Of a stretch of DNA of 64,000 nucleotides, positions 63,803-64,000 are shown one piece after another (position 1 is the stretch's first letter; every line of letters starts with the position of its first letter). The notes beneath the pieces were generated by a model. It was not told the origin of the DNA. It saw only the letters and a program-made list of their open reading frames with translations, and did no database searches. Origin of the DNA: Labrys miyagiensis (GTDB lineage Bacteria > Pseudomonadota > Alphaproteobacteria > Rhizobiales > Labraceae); assembly GCF_030160835.1 (NCBI RefSeq), contig NZ_BSPC01000015.1, forward strand, positions 186,001 to 250,000, given 5' to 3'. The translations under genes and the position numbers were made by a program.

Positions 63803-63862
63803 CGGATACTTGCTTCGTCAAATCGGGCAGGATGCAGGCGTGGCTCCAGGCCAAAGCTCGCG

Positions 63863-64000
63863 TCATTGAGCGTCGAGCAGCGCCTGTATCCGCTCGGCAT
63901 CCCCGGGGTTCACCAGATTATGGACCACCATGGTGAGATCGGGCCGACCTTCGACCGTGAAGGCGGAATATTCGAAGGCCAGTGGACCGAGAACGGGGTG
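63863..64000 (-). CDS. C-terminal fragment of a probable XRE regulator with MmyB-like ligand-binding domain
   Basis: The last 45 codons of a minus-strand gene that runs off the right edge, ending at the TGA at 63863-63865. The end reads HPVLGPLAFEYSAFTVEGRP and then DLTMVVHNLVNPGDAERIQALL. H-P-x-L-G-x-L-x-F/L-E-Y-x-x-F is the closing signature of the MmyB-like ligand-binding domain found behind an XRE helix-turn-helix. The DNA-binding part lies outside the window. It is upstream of the esterase pair on the same strand and may control it. Confidence 0.7.
   Translation of the reverse strand, partial: HPVLGPLAFEYSAFTVEGRPDLTMVVHNLVNPGDAERIQALLDAQ

Overview
The window is a chromosomal segment of a GC-rich alphaproteobacterium, most likely of the order Hyphomicrobiales (Rhizobiales). 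The evidence is a complete SUF Fe-S operon headed by a near-perfect Irr/ICE-type palindrome, a CtaA haem A synthase beside DUF1467 and DUF2842 proteins, a class I PHA synthase, an RNase E whose C-terminal end carries a GWW motif, an alphaproteobacterial-type LexA direct repeat, and several families of palindromic intergenic repeats. I cannot name the genus. No rRNA, tRNA, CRISPR array, transposase or phage gene was found.

Positions 1-2050 hold the end of a polar amino acid ABC importer (permease fragment and binding protein) with a divergent IclR regulator. A GNAT acetyltransferase and an alpha/beta hydrolase follow. Positions 3350-11380 are the SUF operon: group-I cysteine desulfurase, sufB, sufC, sufD, sufS, sufT and sufA, then a TfoX-domain gene and a DUF1467 gene. 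Positions 11400-18300 hold a DsbA-like protein, DUF2842, ctaA, an asparaginase, metY with a CoA-binding protein, a secreted protein and NAD kinase. Positions 18400-27030 hold RNase E, divergent from an N-acetylmuramoyl-L-alanine amidase, then PBP1A and prfB. prfB keeps its programmed +1 frameshift. A 1.1-kb gene-poor stretch follows, with a multi-stem palindrome and a LexA-like site.

Positions 28170-35760 are one minus-strand cluster: a CocE/NonD (peptidase S15-like) hydrolase and a complete dipeptide/oligopeptide ABC transporter. Next come an inositol-phosphatase family protein, a membrane-anchored tyrosine phosphatase, a two-component system with three CCTAAG repeats at an 11-bp period beside it, PHA synthase, a lipoprotein and an aminotransferase. 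guaB, an rsmB-type methyltransferase and guaA follow, and all three of their upstream gaps are filled by palindromic repeats.

From about 48.9 kb the window becomes accessory in character. It holds small ABM, SnoaL and EthD proteins, alpha/beta hydrolases (one broken by several lesions), LysR and GlxA-type regulators with visible operator-like repeats, an ECF sigma factor fused to a SnoaL-like domain, a GST, a secreted PEBP protein in an AT-richer patch, a cytochrome b561/molybdopterin oxidoreductase pair, a non-haem haloperoxidase-like hydrolase and an OsmC protein. The right edge holds two esterases and the end of a probable MmyB-type regulator. The content of this part suggests stress and xenobiotic handling, but no single pathway is evident. 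I did not find a convincing wholly new system. The best leads are regulatory and repeat elements: the Irr palindrome, the 11-bp repeats by the two-component system, the LexA box with a tiny ORF, the GlxA operator repeats and the two REP-like families.
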